Shown here: positions 9,035 to 19,053 of the stretch, one piece after another | Layout of the letters: the number at the start of each line of letters is the position of its first letter | Position numbering within the stretch: position 1 is the first letter of the stretch | DNA from: an uncultured Collinsella sp. | Lineage (GTDB): Bacteria; Actinomycetota; Coriobacteriia; Coriobacteriales; Coriobacteriaceae | DNA length: 64,000 nucleotides | NCBI GenBank assembly: GCA_900548515.1 | Contig: URKU01000004.1 | Location: forward strand, 1 to 64,000 | Direction of reading: 5' to 3' | Notes under the pieces: model-generated | What the model saw: the letters and a program-made list of their open reading frames with translations, nothing else | The model's database searches: none | What the model was told of the DNA's origin: nothing | Made by a program: the position numbers and the translations under genes

Positions 9035-10138
9035 TTATTGCATTCCGTACGGCGAAAGCACGGCCCGCTGCGAGCAGCTCGCGAACCAAACCGACACGAG
9101 CGCGAACATAAAACCGTTGGCAAATCCATTGGCAAACTGCATCGCGCCGCGTTTCCACCACAGCAGACTGCGATGAAGCACGCCGTCCGACAGCACCATG
9201 AACAAGCCCATGGCAAACGGAATGAAGCACATCATGGCGAAGGCGGAGAACACGCCCGAGATGGCCGACAGCACCAAAAACGGAGCGATAATGCCCATGA
9301 GGTAGAAGCCGGTGCGAGCCTTACCCTCCAGGCGCTCGGCCTCGACGTGCGCACGACCGACCAGATCGCCGCCCGAAGCGCCGTTCGTGCCGGCGTGACC
9401 CATGTTGGGGATGCGCACCTCGTCGCCATCATGCGTGCCGGCGGGAAACTCAATCGTCTGTTCGGAGGTCACACGGACACGGCCGCTGCCACTGCAATCG
9501 GGGCAGGGGTCGGCAACGACCTTGCCGGAACCGCCGCACTCAGGACAAACCGTCTGGAACGTGCCCGCACCAAACAGGAAGGACAGGTCGACATCGATAT
9601 GGCCGCGACCACCGCAGCTCGGGCAGGTATGGGCGTGATCGGATGATACAGAACCCGAGCCGCCGCAGTGACCACAGGTATCGAAGCGCGTGTAGCGCAC
9701 GGTCTTGCGGGCGCCCTCCTTGGCCTCTTTGGCGTCGAGCTTGATATCGACGACCACGTTGGCGCCGTTCTCGGGATTATAGGCAGCCTGGCCGCGACGG
9801 GGCTGGCCCCAGGCGCCCCCAAAGGGGAAACCGCCCTCAAAGGGATTGCCATAGCCCGCGCTGCCGGCATAGCCGCCGCCATAGGGCGAAGCCGTCGGCG
9901 CACCGGCAAAGGGATTGCCCGAGCGCATGGCGTCATAGCGAGCACGCTTCTGCTCGTCCGAAAGCACGGCGTAGGCTTCGGAAACCTCTTTGAACTTTTC
10001 CTCGGCATCTGGCTCTTTATTGACGTCCGGATGGAGCTTGCGGGCCTTTTGTTGGAAGGCCTTTTGAATATCACGCGAGGTGGCGTCCTTGGAGACGCCC
10101 AAAATCTCGTAGTAATCTTTTTCGTTCATCGTCGCCAT
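9035..10138 (-). CDS. DnaJ-like protein with C-terminal membrane domain
   Basis: This 367-residue protein starts as a type I DnaJ: J domain with DYYEILG and HPD (residues 36-38), a Gly/Ala/Phe-rich linker, and zinc repeats [24 protein letters not shown] and CPDCSGSG. The first substrate-binding beta domain begins ([24 protein letters not shown]) but from about residue 277 it is replaced by two or three hydrophobic helices ([14 protein letters not shown] onward), and there is no second beta domain or dimerisation tail. It may tether Hsp70 activity to the membrane. ATG 10136-10138 is chosen because GGAGG sits 9 bases upstream; an earlier ATG contains that GGAGG. Confidence 0.85.
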   Translation of the reverse strand: MATMNEKDYYEILGVSKDATSRDIQKAFQQKARKLHPDVNKEPDAEEKFKEVSEAYAVLSDEQKRARYDAMRSGNPFAGAPTASPYGGGYAGSAGYGNPFEGGFPFGGAWGQPRRGQAAYNPENGANVVVDIKLDAKEAKEGARKTVRYTRFDTCGHCGGSGSVSSDHAHTCPSCGGRGHIDVDLSFLFGAGTFQTVCPECGGSGKVVADPCPDCSGSGRVRVTSEQTIEFPAGTHDGDEVRIPNMGHAGTNGASGGDLVGRAHVEAERLEGKARTGFYLMGIIAPFLVLSAISGVFSAFAMMCFIPFAMGLFMVLSDGVLHRSLLWWKRGAMQFANGFANGFMFALVSVWFASCSQRAVLSPYGMQ

Positions 10139-10196
10139 GCGCGGCAACCTCCTGCTCACAGCAGCGTATATATTGCGGTAATTCTACCCGAGCGGC

Positions 10197-11429
10197 CTAG
10201 GCTAGACCCCAAAACAGCTCGAACAGCATATTTCCATCGAGCCAGCCCAGGTGGGTCGGCGCTAAACGGGCGCGGGCGCGACCTGCGATAACGTCTTTTG
10301 AGGTGACGCGCCCCGCATGTCCTTCAACATGATCGGGCACCCAGGTGGCAAGGCCCAATTCAAGCGCGCGATCGCAGGCAGCTGCCAGCTCGTCTGCAGC
10401 AATCACGCTTGCCGAGTGAACCAACAGTTCGGACCCAATGCCACGTGTCATGCGGCAGGCGAGCATCAAATCCTCGGCCACCGCCTCGCGCTGCGACAGA
10501 TACTCGGCATCAAAGGTCGTCGCGGCATCGTCGCGTTGTACCAGACGCACGCGATGCGCTTCGCCGCGAGCAGGCACGTCGGGATACAGCCCGGCCAAAC
10601 GATCGAAATCCTCGGCGTCGAGCATACCGGCGGCAGAACGACCCAAACCCAAATAGCCCTGTCCGGTCCAATAGGCAATGTTGTGGGCGCATTCATGCCC
10701 ATCGAGCGCGTAGCTCGCCACCTCATACGGATGGTAGCCCGCCGAACTCAGCCGCTCGCGCGCAACGTCCATGCATGCGGCTTGGAAATCCTCATCGGGC
10801 TCGAGCGACTCATCGCGGCACGCCATGCGATAGAGGGGCGTCCCCTCCTCGAGCGTGAGCGGGTAAACCGACACATGATGCGGAGCCGCCGTCAGCACGC
10901 CATCGAGCGTGCTCTTCCAACTCGCTGCGGTCTGTCCGGGAAGCCCACACATAAGATCGCACGACACGTCAAGCCCAGCGTTCTTGACCGTCGCGATGGC
11001 AGCGAGCGCCCGATCGGCATCGTGAATACGGCCAATCGCAGCAAGCTCGTCGTTGTCGAGGGTTTGGACTCCCAGGGAAATGCGCGTGACGCCCACCCCG
11101 GCAAGCGCCGCGGTGAGCTGCGAAGTCAACGACTCAGGATTAGCCTCGCAGGTAAACTCAACGGGCTTACACCACGCAGAGATACGCCGGGCGAGTTCTA
11201 CCAGACGCTCCCCCGCCAGCGACGGCGTGCCGCCGCCAACATAGACGGTGCGGACCTGCGCAAGCGCCCCGGCGTCTCCAAAGGCATCGAGGCGTGCATA
11301 CAGCTGCTCAAAATAGGCATCGAGCGCAGCGCTCAGGTCGCACGGAGCGAAACTGCGCGAGTCAAAGTCGCAATAGCGGCATTTTTGAGCGCAAAACGGC
11401 ACGTGCACATACAGCGCGGTAACGGCCAC
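10197..11429 (-). CDS. hemW: HemW, radical SAM heme chaperone / HemN-like
   Basis: HemN-family radical SAM protein. Proteins of this type (HemW) bind heme and deliver it to target enzymes; they are often misnamed coproporphyrinogen III oxidase. The 410-residue protein has YVHVPFCAQKCRYCDF near its start (CX3CX2C), YVGGGTPS, and GLPGQT later. The start is GTG 11427-11429 with GGAGG seven bases upstream. It follows dusB closely and lies in the usual position after lepA. Confidence 0.9.
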   Translation of the reverse strand: MAVTALYVHVPFCAQKCRYCDFDSRSFAPCDLSAALDAYFEQLYARLDAFGDAGALAQVRTVYVGGGTPSLAGERLVELARRISAWCKPVEFTCEANPESLTSQLTAALAGVGVTRISLGVQTLDNDELAAIGRIHDADRALAAIATVKNAGLDVSCDLMCGLPGQTAASWKSTLDGVLTAAPHHVSVYPLTLEEGTPLYRMACRDESLEPDEDFQAACMDVARERLSSAGYHPYEVASYALDGHECAHNIAYWTGQGYLGLGRSAAGMLDAEDFDRLAGLYPDVPARGEAHRVRLVQRDDAATTFDAEYLSQREAVAEDLMLACRMTRGIGSELLVHSASVIAADELAAACDRALELGLATWVPDHVEGHAGRVTSKDVIAGRARARLAPTHLGWLDGNMLFELFWGLA

Positions 11430-11431
11430 CC

Positions 11432-12475
11432 TTAAGCCTCCAGCGGATGAGCGGGCACCGACTCACCGGCGGCAAGCGCGGCCTCGCAGGCCACCACGTC
11501 GCACTCGATATCATCGACCAGCGCCATAAACTCCTCGTACGTGGAGCAGCGCACCACCCGAGCGCGCCAAGCGGCAGCATGAGGCATGCCCTTTAAGTAC
11601 CAGCTTGCATACGTACGGGCGCGCGACATAAGCGGCAGAAGCTCGTGCGTCAACGTCAGGTGCTCACGCAAAGCCTCCAGGCGCTCGACCGAGGAGCGAG
11701 AAGGAACCGGCGTGCCATCGAGTGCAAGGGCTCGGGCATCGCCGAACACCCACGGATTGCCGTAGATTCCGCGCGCGATAAACACCGCGCTGGCACCCGA
11801 GCCGTGCAGATGCTCAGCAGCGTCCTCGGCCGAGAACACATCGCCCGAGCCAATCACGGGAATCTCGACGGCGTCGGCAACCTCATCGACGACAGACCAA
11901 TCGGCCTTGCCCGTATAAAGTTGCGTGGCACAACGACCGTGCACGGCAACTGCGGAGGCGCCCGCCCCTTCGAGCATCTGGGCAAACGTTGCGGCGTCGC
12001 GATCCTCGGCATAAAAACCCTTGCGGATCTTCACGGTCACGGGAACATGAGCCGCGCCCACCGTCGCCTCGACAATCTTCTCGGCCAGGTCGGGCGTGCG
12101 CATGAGCGCCGAGCCCTCGCCCTTGGTAACGACCTTGCGAGCCGGACAGGCCATGTTGATATCAATCAATGACAGGCGATCGCCCACACGTTCCTCGACG
12201 GCAGCGACGGCACTCGCAAACTGATCGGGCTTGGAACCAAAGAGCTGCACGCAAATCTGCTGCTCCTCGTCGGCCGGCAACACCAGGCGCCAGGACTTGT
12301 TGCTGGCATAGGCAAGGCCTGCAACGCTCACCATCTCGCTGTAGGCAAGGTTGGCACCGCGGCGGCGACACATGATGCGATAGGCAGGGTCGGTTACGCC
12401 CGCCATGGGAGCCATAAGGAACGGCTGCTCGGCATAGAAGCCCAGCAGACGCATGCTGTATTCAGAAAGCGCCAT
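11432..12475 (-). CDS. dusB: tRNA-dihydrouridine synthase
   Basis: FMN-dependent enzyme that reduces uridines in the tRNA D-loop. The 347-residue TIM-barrel protein has MAPMAGVTDPAYR near the N-terminus, DINMACPARKVV with the catalytic Cys, VTVKIRKGF, and IPVIGSGDVFS with ARGIYGNPW near the FMN-binding C-terminal region. ATG 12473-12475 lies five bases after the lepA stop and has little Shine-Dalgarno, so coupling to lepA is likely; MRLLGFY seven residues later is an alternative start. The DusB subtype is inferred from length and context. Confidence 0.9.
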   Translation of the reverse strand: MALSEYSMRLLGFYAEQPFLMAPMAGVTDPAYRIMCRRRGANLAYSEMVSVAGLAYASNKSWRLVLPADEEQQICVQLFGSKPDQFASAVAAVEERVGDRLSLIDINMACPARKVVTKGEGSALMRTPDLAEKIVEATVGAAHVPVTVKIRKGFYAEDRDAATFAQMLEGAGASAVAVHGRCATQLYTGKADWSVVDEVADAVEIPVIGSGDVFSAEDAAEHLHGSGASAVFIARGIYGNPWVFGDARALALDGTPVPSRSSVERLEALREHLTLTHELLPLMSRARTYASWYLKGMPHAAAWRARVVRCSTYEEFMALVDDIECDVVACEAALAAGESVPAHPLEA

Positions 12476-12479
12476 GGAC

Positions 12480-14291
12480 CTACTCGTCCACCTTGAGAAT
12501 CGCCATAAAGGCCTCCTGCGGAACCTCGACCGAGCCGATGGCCTTCATGCGCTTTTTGCCCTCTTTCTGCTTCTCGAGCAGCTTGCGCTTTCGCGAGATA
12601 TCGCCGCCATAACACTTGGCCAGCACGTCCTTGCGGCGCGCCTTAACGGTGGAGCGGGCGATGATCTTGTTGCCGATGGCGCCCTGGATAGGCACCTCGA
12701 ACAGCTGTCGCGGGATGATCTCCTTGAGCTTGTCGCACAGGCCGCGGGCAAGACCGTAGGCCTTATCCTTGTGCACGATAAACGACAGCGCGTCCACCTC
12801 GTCGCCCGAAAGCAGAATGTCGAGCTTGACGAGCTCGGAGGGGCGATATTCGTTGAACTCGTAGTCGAGCGAGGCGTAACCCTTGGTGCGGCTCTTGAGC
12901 TGATCAAAGAAGTCCAAGATGAGCTCGGCGAGCGGCATATCAAAGCGCATCTCGACCGATTTGCTCGTCAGGTGGATCATATCGGTCGTGACGCCACGGT
13001 GCTCGATAGCGAGCTGCATGACGGCACCCGTGTACTCGGGCGGGCAGATGATCTTGGCCTTAAGGTAGGGCTCCTCGATACGCTCGATGCGCGTGGCCTC
13101 GGGCAGATCCTGCGGGCTGCGGACATCGACCATCTCGCCGTCAGTCTTGTACACGTGGTAGTCGACCGAGGGGCTCGTGGCGATCAGGTCCAGATTGAAC
13201 TCGCGCTCCAGACGCTCCTTGACGACCTCCATGTGAAGCAGGCCCAGGAAGCCGACGCGGAAGCCAAAGCCCAGCGCCACCGACGTCTCGGGCTCCCACA
13301 CCAACGACGGATCGTTGACGTGCAGCTTATCGAGCGCGTCGCGCAGGTTCTCGTAGTCCTTGTTGTCGATGGGGAACAGGCCCGTGTAGACCATGGGCTT
13401 GGCCTCGCGGTAGCCCGGCAGCGGCTCGGGGCAGGGGTTCGAAGCCCACGTAAGGGTATCGCCCACGCGCACGGCCTCGGGGTCCTTCAGACCCGTGACC
13501 ACATAGCCGACCTCGCCGACGGTCAGAGCGTCGACCGGCGTCTCGGCAGGGCGCTTGACACCCACGCCATCGACCAGGAAGTCGCCCTTGGCCTGCATCA
13601 TGCGCAGGGTATCGCCCTTTTTGATGGAACCGTCAAAGACGCGCACCGTGGCGACGACGCCGCGATACTCATCGAAGTACGAATCCAGAATAAGAGCCTT
13701 GAGAGGGCCATTTGCATCGCCCTTGGGAGGCGAGATCAAAAAGACGATGGACTCCAGCAGATCGTGGATGCCCTCGCCAGTCTTGCCCGACACGCACACG
13801 GCATCGTCGGCGGGAATGGCCAGATCGTCTTCGATCTCGGTCTTGACCTCGTCGGGGTGCGCCGAGGGAAGGTCGATCTTGTTGATGGCCGGAACAATGT
13901 CCAAGTTGGCGTTCATGGCGAGCGTCGCGTTGGAAACGGTCTGCGCCTCGACGCCCTGGGTGGCGTCCACGACGAGCACCGCACCCTCACAAGCGGCCAG
14001 CGAACGCGAGACCTCGTAGGTAAAGTCCACGTGGCCCGGCGTATCGATCAGGTTGAACTGATACGTCTCGCCGTCGTCGGCGTCATAGGACACGCGGACG
14101 GCATTGGACTTGATCGTGATGCCGCGCTCGCGCTCGATGTCCATCGTGTCAAGCAGCTGCGACTCCATGTCGCGCTCATCGACGGTATGGGTGAGCTCGA
14201 GGATGCGGTCACTGATCGTGGACTTGCCATGGTCGATATGCGCAACGATCGAGAAGTTGCGGATGTGGGAAATGTCAATTGAAGTATTCAT
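12480..14291 (-). CDS. lepA: Elongation factor 4 (LepA)
   Basis: Ribosomal GTPase that remodels stalled or maturing ribosomes. The 603-residue protein carries [11 protein letters not shown] (G1), DTPGHVDF (G3) and NKIDLPSA (G4), then the LepA-specific C-terminal domain ([19 protein letters not shown]). ATG 14289-14291 ([13 protein letters not shown]) fits the conserved N-terminus; an upstream extension reads through the preceding terminator and is rejected. It heads lepA-dusB-hemW and is separated from rpsT by a strong hairpin. Confidence 0.97.
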   Translation of the reverse strand: MNTSIDISHIRNFSIVAHIDHGKSTISDRILELTHTVDERDMESQLLDTMDIERERGITIKSNAVRVSYDADDGETYQFNLIDTPGHVDFTYEVSRSLAACEGAVLVVDATQGVEAQTVSNATLAMNANLDIVPAINKIDLPSAHPDEVKTEIEDDLAIPADDAVCVSGKTGEGIHDLLESIVFLISPPKGDANGPLKALILDSYFDEYRGVVATVRVFDGSIKKGDTLRMMQAKGDFLVDGVGVKRPAETPVDALTVGEVGYVVTGLKDPEAVRVGDTLTWASNPCPEPLPGYREAKPMVYTGLFPIDNKDYENLRDALDKLHVNDPSLVWEPETSVALGFGFRVGFLGLLHMEVVKERLEREFNLDLIATSPSVDYHVYKTDGEMVDVRSPQDLPEATRIERIEEPYLKAKIICPPEYTGAVMQLAIEHRGVTTDMIHLTSKSVEMRFDMPLAELILDFFDQLKSRTKGYASLDYEFNEYRPSELVKLDILLSGDEVDALSFIVHKDKAYGLARGLCDKLKEIIPRQLFEVPIQGAIGNKIIARSTVKARRKDVLAKCYGGDISRKRKLLEKQKEGKKRMKAIGSVEVPQEAFMAILKVDE

Positions 14292-14316
14292 GCGGACTAT
14301 CTTACCCGAGCGATAC

Positions 14317-14353
14317 AAAAAATGGAGCCTGTTCCATAAAACAGGCTCCATTT
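14317..14353 (-). terminator. Intrinsic terminator between rpsT and lepA
   Basis: A perfect 14-base inverted repeat (arms 14320-14333 and 14340-14353) with a six-base loop and a T-run on the minus strand directly after it ends the rpsT transcript. Confidence 0.9.
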
Positions 14354-14387
14354 ATGCGCGTAATCTGTGTGGTGTGAAATTTACAAC

Positions 14388-14654
14388 TTAAGCGTTGATG
14401 CTGTTCACGAGCTTGGCAAGACCGGACTTGCGGTTGGAAGCCTGGTTCTTGTGGATGACATGCTTAGCGGCAGCCATGTCGAGACGCTTGGTGACGGTCT
14501 TGAGGGCAGCCTGGGCCTTCTCGGCGTCGCCCTCGGCGACGGCGGACTGGACGTGCTTGGTCAGCGTCTTGAGCTCGGACTTGACAGCCTTGTTACGCAT
14601 GCGAGCTGCCTCATTGGTGCGGATACGCTTCTTCTGAGACTTGATGTTTGCCAC
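14388..14654 (-). CDS. rpsT: 30S ribosomal protein S20
   Basis: S20 binds 16S rRNA in the body of the small subunit. The 88-residue basic helical protein begins [14 protein letters not shown] after the initiator and ends [10 protein letters not shown], with [12 protein letters not shown] matching the conserved C-terminal block. GTG 14652-14654 is the start, with AAGGA upstream. It is a single-gene unit between an extended -10 promoter and a strong terminator. Confidence 0.95.
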   Translation of the reverse strand: MANIKSQKKRIRTNEAARMRNKAVKSELKTLTKHVQSAVAEGDAEKAQAALKTVTKRLDMAAAKHVIHKNQASNRKSGLAKLVNSINA

Positions 14655-14729
14655 TTCTGGAGTTCCTTTCGAGTTCCTTGCAAAAAATGTATGACACCTC
14701 TGAGACACGGTGAGGTCATGCAAGCGCCT

Positions 14730-14738
14730 ACTATAGCA
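14730..14738 (-). promoter_or_regulatory. Extended -10 promoter of rpsT
   Basis: The minus strand reads TGCTATAGT, an extended -10 element about 75 bases before the rpsT start. No good -35 hexamer is visible. Confidence 0.5.
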
Positions 14739-14787
14739 CGCTCCCCCTCAAAGGGATAGAACGAATTTGTCAAATAGGCAGGTATCA

Positions 14788-15750
14788 TCACGATTTTCTC
14801 AAGATGTTCGTAATCCAGAGCAAAAGCGCGGTCTGAGAATCGGCCGAACCCTTAAGCGCGAGCTCCACATCGACGGCACCCTCGAGCGCGGCGACGAGCT
14901 CGGTCATCGAAAAACGACGTGCCCAGGTAAGGTGGTTCTTGACCTGCCAGGCCTGAAGCTTGAGCGTCGCGGCGAGCTCGCGCCCCTGCCCACGCCCATC
15001 GAGCGCCTTGGCGACGATCAGCTCACGGATGCGACCGCATAGCAGCGTGTAGGTCCACACGTAGCTCTTGGAGGGCAGAAGCTTAAAGAGCTCGAGCGAA
15101 CGCCGCATATCGCGAGCCGAGACGGCATTGAGGAAGTCCCAGGGCTGAACCTCGGCCGTACGCACGATCCAACGCTCCACGTCGGCAAGCTCAATCTGGG
15201 GCGCCTCGACCATCTGGGCGAGCTTTGCCAGGTCGTTATCGAGCATGCGCGTGTTTTCGCCCGAACGCGAGACGAGCTCCTCGGCAGCAGCCGTCGAGAT
15301 GGACTTACCGTGCTGCGTCGCCATCTGCTGCACGCGGCGCGGCAGTTCCCAGCGCTTGGTACCCGAGCAGTCGACGATAGCCTTCTTGTCGATCTTGGCG
15401 ATTGCCTTATACAGGCGCGTATTCTTGGCAAGTGAGTCGGCGATAATGAGACAGACCGTTGTGGGGCTGGGACTTGCGAGGTACTCGACGAGCGGTTCCG
15501 AGACCGCCTTGGCAAGCTTGGAGCAGCCGTCGAGGATCACCAGGCGAAACTCGCTACCCATGGGAAAGGTATTGAGTGAGCCGATGATCGACTCGATATC
15601 GGGATCTTTCGTCATGTCGCGTTCATCGAGGTTGAACTCAACCATACCCGACTTTTCCAAGCGAGCTTTCATACGCGAGACGGCGTGGTCGCGCTTGACC
15701 CCATCGGCACCGACGATCAGATATGCCGGCAGCAGACCGGTTTCGGACAT
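14788..15750 (-). CDS. holA: DNA polymerase III subunit delta
   Basis: Delta subunit of the clamp loader, which opens the beta sliding clamp. The 320-residue protein shows LPAYLIVGADGVKRDHAVSRM at the N-terminus, then the weakly conserved AAA-like domain and a helical C-terminal collar domain (SRSGENTRMLDNDLAKL near residue 150). ATG 15748-15750 (MSETGLLPAYL) has GGGAG upstream and fits better than an ATG 14 codons earlier. It follows comEC, a typical comEA-comEC-holA string; rpsT has its own promoter downstream. Confidence 0.92.
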   Translation of the reverse strand: MSETGLLPAYLIVGADGVKRDHAVSRMKARLEKSGMVEFNLDERDMTKDPDIESIIGSLNTFPMGSEFRLVILDGCSKLAKAVSEPLVEYLASPSPTTVCLIIADSLAKNTRLYKAIAKIDKKAIVDCSGTKRWELPRRVQQMATQHGKSISTAAAEELVSRSGENTRMLDNDLAKLAQMVEAPQIELADVERWIVRTAEVQPWDFLNAVSARDMRRSLELFKLLPSKSYVWTYTLLCGRIRELIVAKALDGRGQGRELAATLKLQAWQVKNHLTWARRFSMTELVAALEGAVDVELALKGSADSQTALLLWITNILRKS

Positions 15751-15828
15751 TGCGCTCCCCTCTCGCAGACCCTCGAATTCGTACCGTGCCATTTTAGCCC
15801 ACGGGCAGGTCCCGCGCCAACGGCAGCA

Positions 15829-18132
15829 TCACGGTCGCTGGCATCGCATCGCAAAGCCCTTCGCGGTCGGCAAGACGGTAATGTCGCCGTGTTCGATGGT
15901 GCATGCGAACGCACCACCCGCTTCCTTAACGGCATCGATGCAGGCATCGGATGGATGGCCGTAGCGGTTGCCCTCGCCCGCACTCGCGATAGAGAGCTCG
16001 GGCTTAAGCGTGCCCAGCAGGTCTGTGTCGACGGAAACTTTTGAGCCGTGATGCCCTAGCTTGAGCACATCGATATCACCCACCTCCTGTACAAACTCAC
16101 GCTCTTGATCGAGTTCGGCATCACCAGTGAGGAGCACGCGCAAGCTCTTGCCTTCCTGAGCATAGGAAAGCAGCAAAACAAGCGAGTCCTCATTGCCCTC
16201 GCCATCCACCGTGTCAAACGGCCACATCACACGTGTCCGAAACGCGCCGATATCGACCGTGTCTCCGCAAGCCACCTGCCGATACGTTACGCCGGGGCGA
16301 TTCAGGACCTCAGCAGGCGCGCCGTCAAGCGCATCGGCCGCGACCACAATGGTTCCAACCGAAAACTGATCGAGCACATCAGGAAGGCCACCCCAATGAT
16401 CCTCATCCCAATGTGTCACGAAGACGGCGTCGATATGGTGGACGTTATTGCGAACCAACGCCGACACCACGCGCTCATCGAGCCCACAGTCAACGAGCAC
16501 CACTGCGCCACCCTGGCGTATAAGAATGGCATCGGCCTGCCCCACATCGAGCACCGTCACCGAAGGCGGAGCGAAGCGATCCCAGTAGATGTACGGAATC
16601 CCCACCAGGAGCGCCAAGCAGACAAGCCCGGCAGCCATAGGCCGTGCCTGCGGGCGCGGCCACCAGACTAGAAGGATCCCCAGAAAACACGGCACAAGGT
16701 AAATCCACATGCTATCGGGCGGCACGCTCACGGATGCACCCGGAACGGCGGCAAAGAGCTGCTCGAAGAACAGCGCGCAACGAGCGACAATCATGGGCAC
16801 CACGAGCGCCCAAGCTTGCAACGGCGCTACGAGCGAAAAGAGAACCAGCACGATCGACACAGCAAGCAGGAGACTCACCACCGGACCGATGACCGCATTC
16901 GCCAGCGGAGCAATGAGCGAGAACGTACCAAAGGCAGGAATGGTGATGGGAAGCGTCGCCAACTGCGAGCACAGCGTAACGGAAAGCATGCTGGCAATGC
17001 CCGTCGGCACACCCAGCTCTCCCAAAGCGTAGGTGGCGTACGGGCAAAAGCACAGGATGGCAAAGACGCTGGCACATGAAAGCTGAAAGCCCATCTCGAA
17101 CAGCACCGTCGGCCGCAGTAGCACAAAGATGGACATAGTTACGAAGAGTGCCGATGCGCCATGTCGGCGACGCCCCGCACCGTTTACGACAAGCGTCGCG
17201 AAGACCATGCAGCACGCGCGCACGGCCGAGGGAGACGCACCCGTAAAGGCAGCGTAGCCCACAAGCGTTATCGCCAATATCACCCGCTGAAGACCACGTG
17301 AACACCGAGCCTTTTGCAAGACACCCTCGATTACAAACCCCACGATAGCCAAATGGCTGCCCGAGACGGCGATAAGATGAGCCGTTCCCGTCACCGAAAA
17401 CCAGTCGCCCGCCGGCTGGGCACGCAGCTCGGCCGAACGACCGCAAACGACACCGGCTATGAGCGAACGCGCCGGGTCGGTCGCAGGCGCGATGGACGCA
17501 AGCAGCCCATTTCGCAGCCGAAGCAGCGGCCCCAGAGAGCCCTCATCGACCGACACAATCCGAACGGCTTTAACCTTGCGCACCTCGCCTCGGAGCACGC
17601 GCGAGCGCCCATACGCATCGTTCTCGAAGCGCGAAACGCGGCCGATAACGCGCACATGAGACCCGGCACCAAGCTCGCGGTCGCACGACAGACGAACCTC
17701 ACCCAAGCGCCTGCCGTCCACGCATGTTTCGCAGGTGTAGGAATACGTCCCATCGTTTATGGATGGATCACCCTGCACGACAAACTCGAGACTGCTTGCC
17801 GCTCGACCGTCGAGCGCCTTCGAGGCACTTAGCGCACCCACAGCCCACCACGCTGAAACAATCGCGCCCGCCAGCAAACCAATAGCCGCGGCATATAGCC
17901 AACGTTTCCACGGGGCAAGTCGCTCACAAAATTGAGCCAGCACCATGAACAGCAACACCGCAGCCGAAATAACTACAAGCGGTCCGACAGCCGATGTCTG
18001 CTCCCCCAGTAACGCATCGGCGGCCACGTTGAGCAACAAGACACAGCCAACGCACAGGCCGACACATAAGGCCATTGTCCATGGCATGAGGGGCCGCGGG
18101 GGCATCACATGCTCGCGCTTGGGCGTGCTCAT
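15829..18132 (-). CDS. comEC: ComEC/Rec2 DNA uptake channel
   Basis: Polytopic membrane channel that moves single-stranded DNA into the cell during transformation. The 767-residue protein has an OB-like DUF4131 region after three initial hydrophobic helices, a long membrane competence domain (TGTAHLIAVSGSHLAI near residue 245 is the family signature) and a C-terminal metallo-beta-lactamase-like domain with VTHWDEDHWGG and LGHHGSKVS. The start ATG 18130-18132 overlaps the comEA stop as ATGA. With comEA, comM and dprA in the window it suggests that natural competence is at least genetically possible. Confidence 0.94.
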   Translation of the reverse strand: MSTPKREHVMPPRPLMPWTMALCVGLCVGCVLLLNVAADALLGEQTSAVGPLVVISAAVLLFMVLAQFCERLAPWKRWLYAAAIGLLAGAIVSAWWAVGALSASKALDGRAASSLEFVVQGDPSINDGTYSYTCETCVDGRRLGEVRLSCDRELGAGSHVRVIGRVSRFENDAYGRSRVLRGEVRKVKAVRIVSVDEGSLGPLLRLRNGLLASIAPATDPARSLIAGVVCGRSAELRAQPAGDWFSVTGTAHLIAVSGSHLAIVGFVIEGVLQKARCSRGLQRVILAITLVGYAAFTGASPSAVRACCMVFATLVVNGAGRRRHGASALFVTMSIFVLLRPTVLFEMGFQLSCASVFAILCFCPYATYALGELGVPTGIASMLSVTLCSQLATLPITIPAFGTFSLIAPLANAVIGPVVSLLLAVSIVLVLFSLVAPLQAWALVVPMIVARCALFFEQLFAAVPGASVSVPPDSMWIYLVPCFLGILLVWWPRPQARPMAAGLVCLALLVGIPYIYWDRFAPPSVTVLDVGQADAILIRQGGAVVLVDCGLDERVVSALVRNNVHHIDAVFVTHWDEDHWGGLPDVLDQFSVGTIVVAADALDGAPAEVLNRPGVTYRQVACGDTVDIGAFRTRVMWPFDTVDGEGNEDSLVLLLSYAQEGKSLRVLLTGDAELDQEREFVQEVGDIDVLKLGHHGSKVSVDTDLLGTLKPELSIASAGEGNRYGHPSDACIDAVKEAGGAFACTIEHGDITVLPTAKGFAMRCQRP

Positions 18133-18839
18133 ATGCAGATACAATCTTTGATTTTGGCAAGCTTCTTTTCACCGATTCCCGATACGCGCATCATGTCATC
18201 GACTGAGGCAAAAGCACCGTTCTTTGTCCGCTCATCGATAATCGACTGAGCCATAGAAGGCCCAATGCCCGAGAGCGTCTGCAGCTCCGCCGCACTTGCC
18301 GTATTGATGTTCACGAGCCCCGACGAAGACCCCGCGCCAGGGGTCGTGGCAGCACTACTTTCGGCCCCGCCGACCGCCGCAGCCGCTTGTTGCTCCCCCA
18401 CCGTCGGAACATAGATCTTTTGGCCATCTGTGATCTTGGACGCACGGTTAAGCCCTGTCACATCCGCCTCGACCGTAAGCCCTCCGGCGGCATCGAGCGC
18501 TTGGGATACCCGTGCTCCTTCTTTGAGCCGATACACGCCAGGCCTCACAACGGCGCCATCCACATCAACGTACACCTCGGCAGCAGAGGAGCTCTTGCCC
18601 GAAGACCCATCGGCATCATCAGGAGACGCATCCCCGGCCCCGCGCGCATCCGAGGCGCTAGCCTCATCACTATGCTCAAACGACACGCCGCTGGAGCGGC
18701 TACTAAAACTTGCCATCGCCAAGCCGCTCGCGGCGGCAATGACAACCAAAATCGCCACCACCACCGCTTTATGCCCGAGCAGCTTTTCTGCCCAGCGGTC
18801 CATACGTTTAACCCGTTCATGATGTTCGCGCTGCGCCAT
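18129..18839 (-). CDS. comEA: ComEA DNA-binding competence protein
   Basis: Membrane-anchored receptor for incoming double-stranded DNA. The 236-residue protein has one N-terminal transmembrane segment (KAVVVAILVVIAAASGLAM), a low-complexity Ser/Asp/Ala spacer, an SLBB domain (VYVDVDGAVVRPGVYRL) and a C-terminal helix-hairpin-helix (LVNINTASAAELQTLSGIG, VSGIGEKKL). ATG 18837-18839 is set by GGAGG eight bases upstream. It is translationally coupled to comEC. Confidence 0.93.
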   Translation of the reverse strand: MAQREHHERVKRMDRWAEKLLGHKAVVVAILVVIAAASGLAMASFSSRSSGVSFEHSDEASASDARGAGDASPDDADGSSGKSSSAAEVYVDVDGAVVRPGVYRLKEGARVSQALDAAGGLTVEADVTGLNRASKITDGQKIYVPTVGEQQAAAAVGGAESSAATTPGAGSSSGLVNINTASAAELQTLSGIGPSMAQSIIDERTKNGAFASVDDMMRVSGIGEKKLAKIKDCICI

Positions 18840-19010
18840 AGCAAACACCTCCCAACACCATCGTGTCAGGAAACGAGCGCCGAAGCCTCCGCACGTCCAC
18901 ACTGGTTATCGCGGTCAAACCAAAATCTGACAAAAACCTTGCGGAAAAGTGTCCATTTATTCAGCCACACGTCAGCGAATGAACATCTTGGCATCATTTG
19001 CCCAGATAGC

Positions 19011-19043
19011 AAAAGACCGACGATACGGGCGCATCGTCGGTCT
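19011..19043 (-). terminator. Intrinsic terminator after thiI
   Basis: Perfect 11-base arms (19014-19024 and 19033-19043; AGACCGACGAT and its complement) followed by TTTT on the minus strand. It ends the mihF-gmk-rpoZ-thiI transcript. Confidence 0.85.
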
Positions 19044-19053
19044 ATGCAGGCAA

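Noticed and set aside
12453..14282. Long plus-strand frame antisense to lepA
   Set aside because: Antisense shadow of lepA with no start signal or domain.
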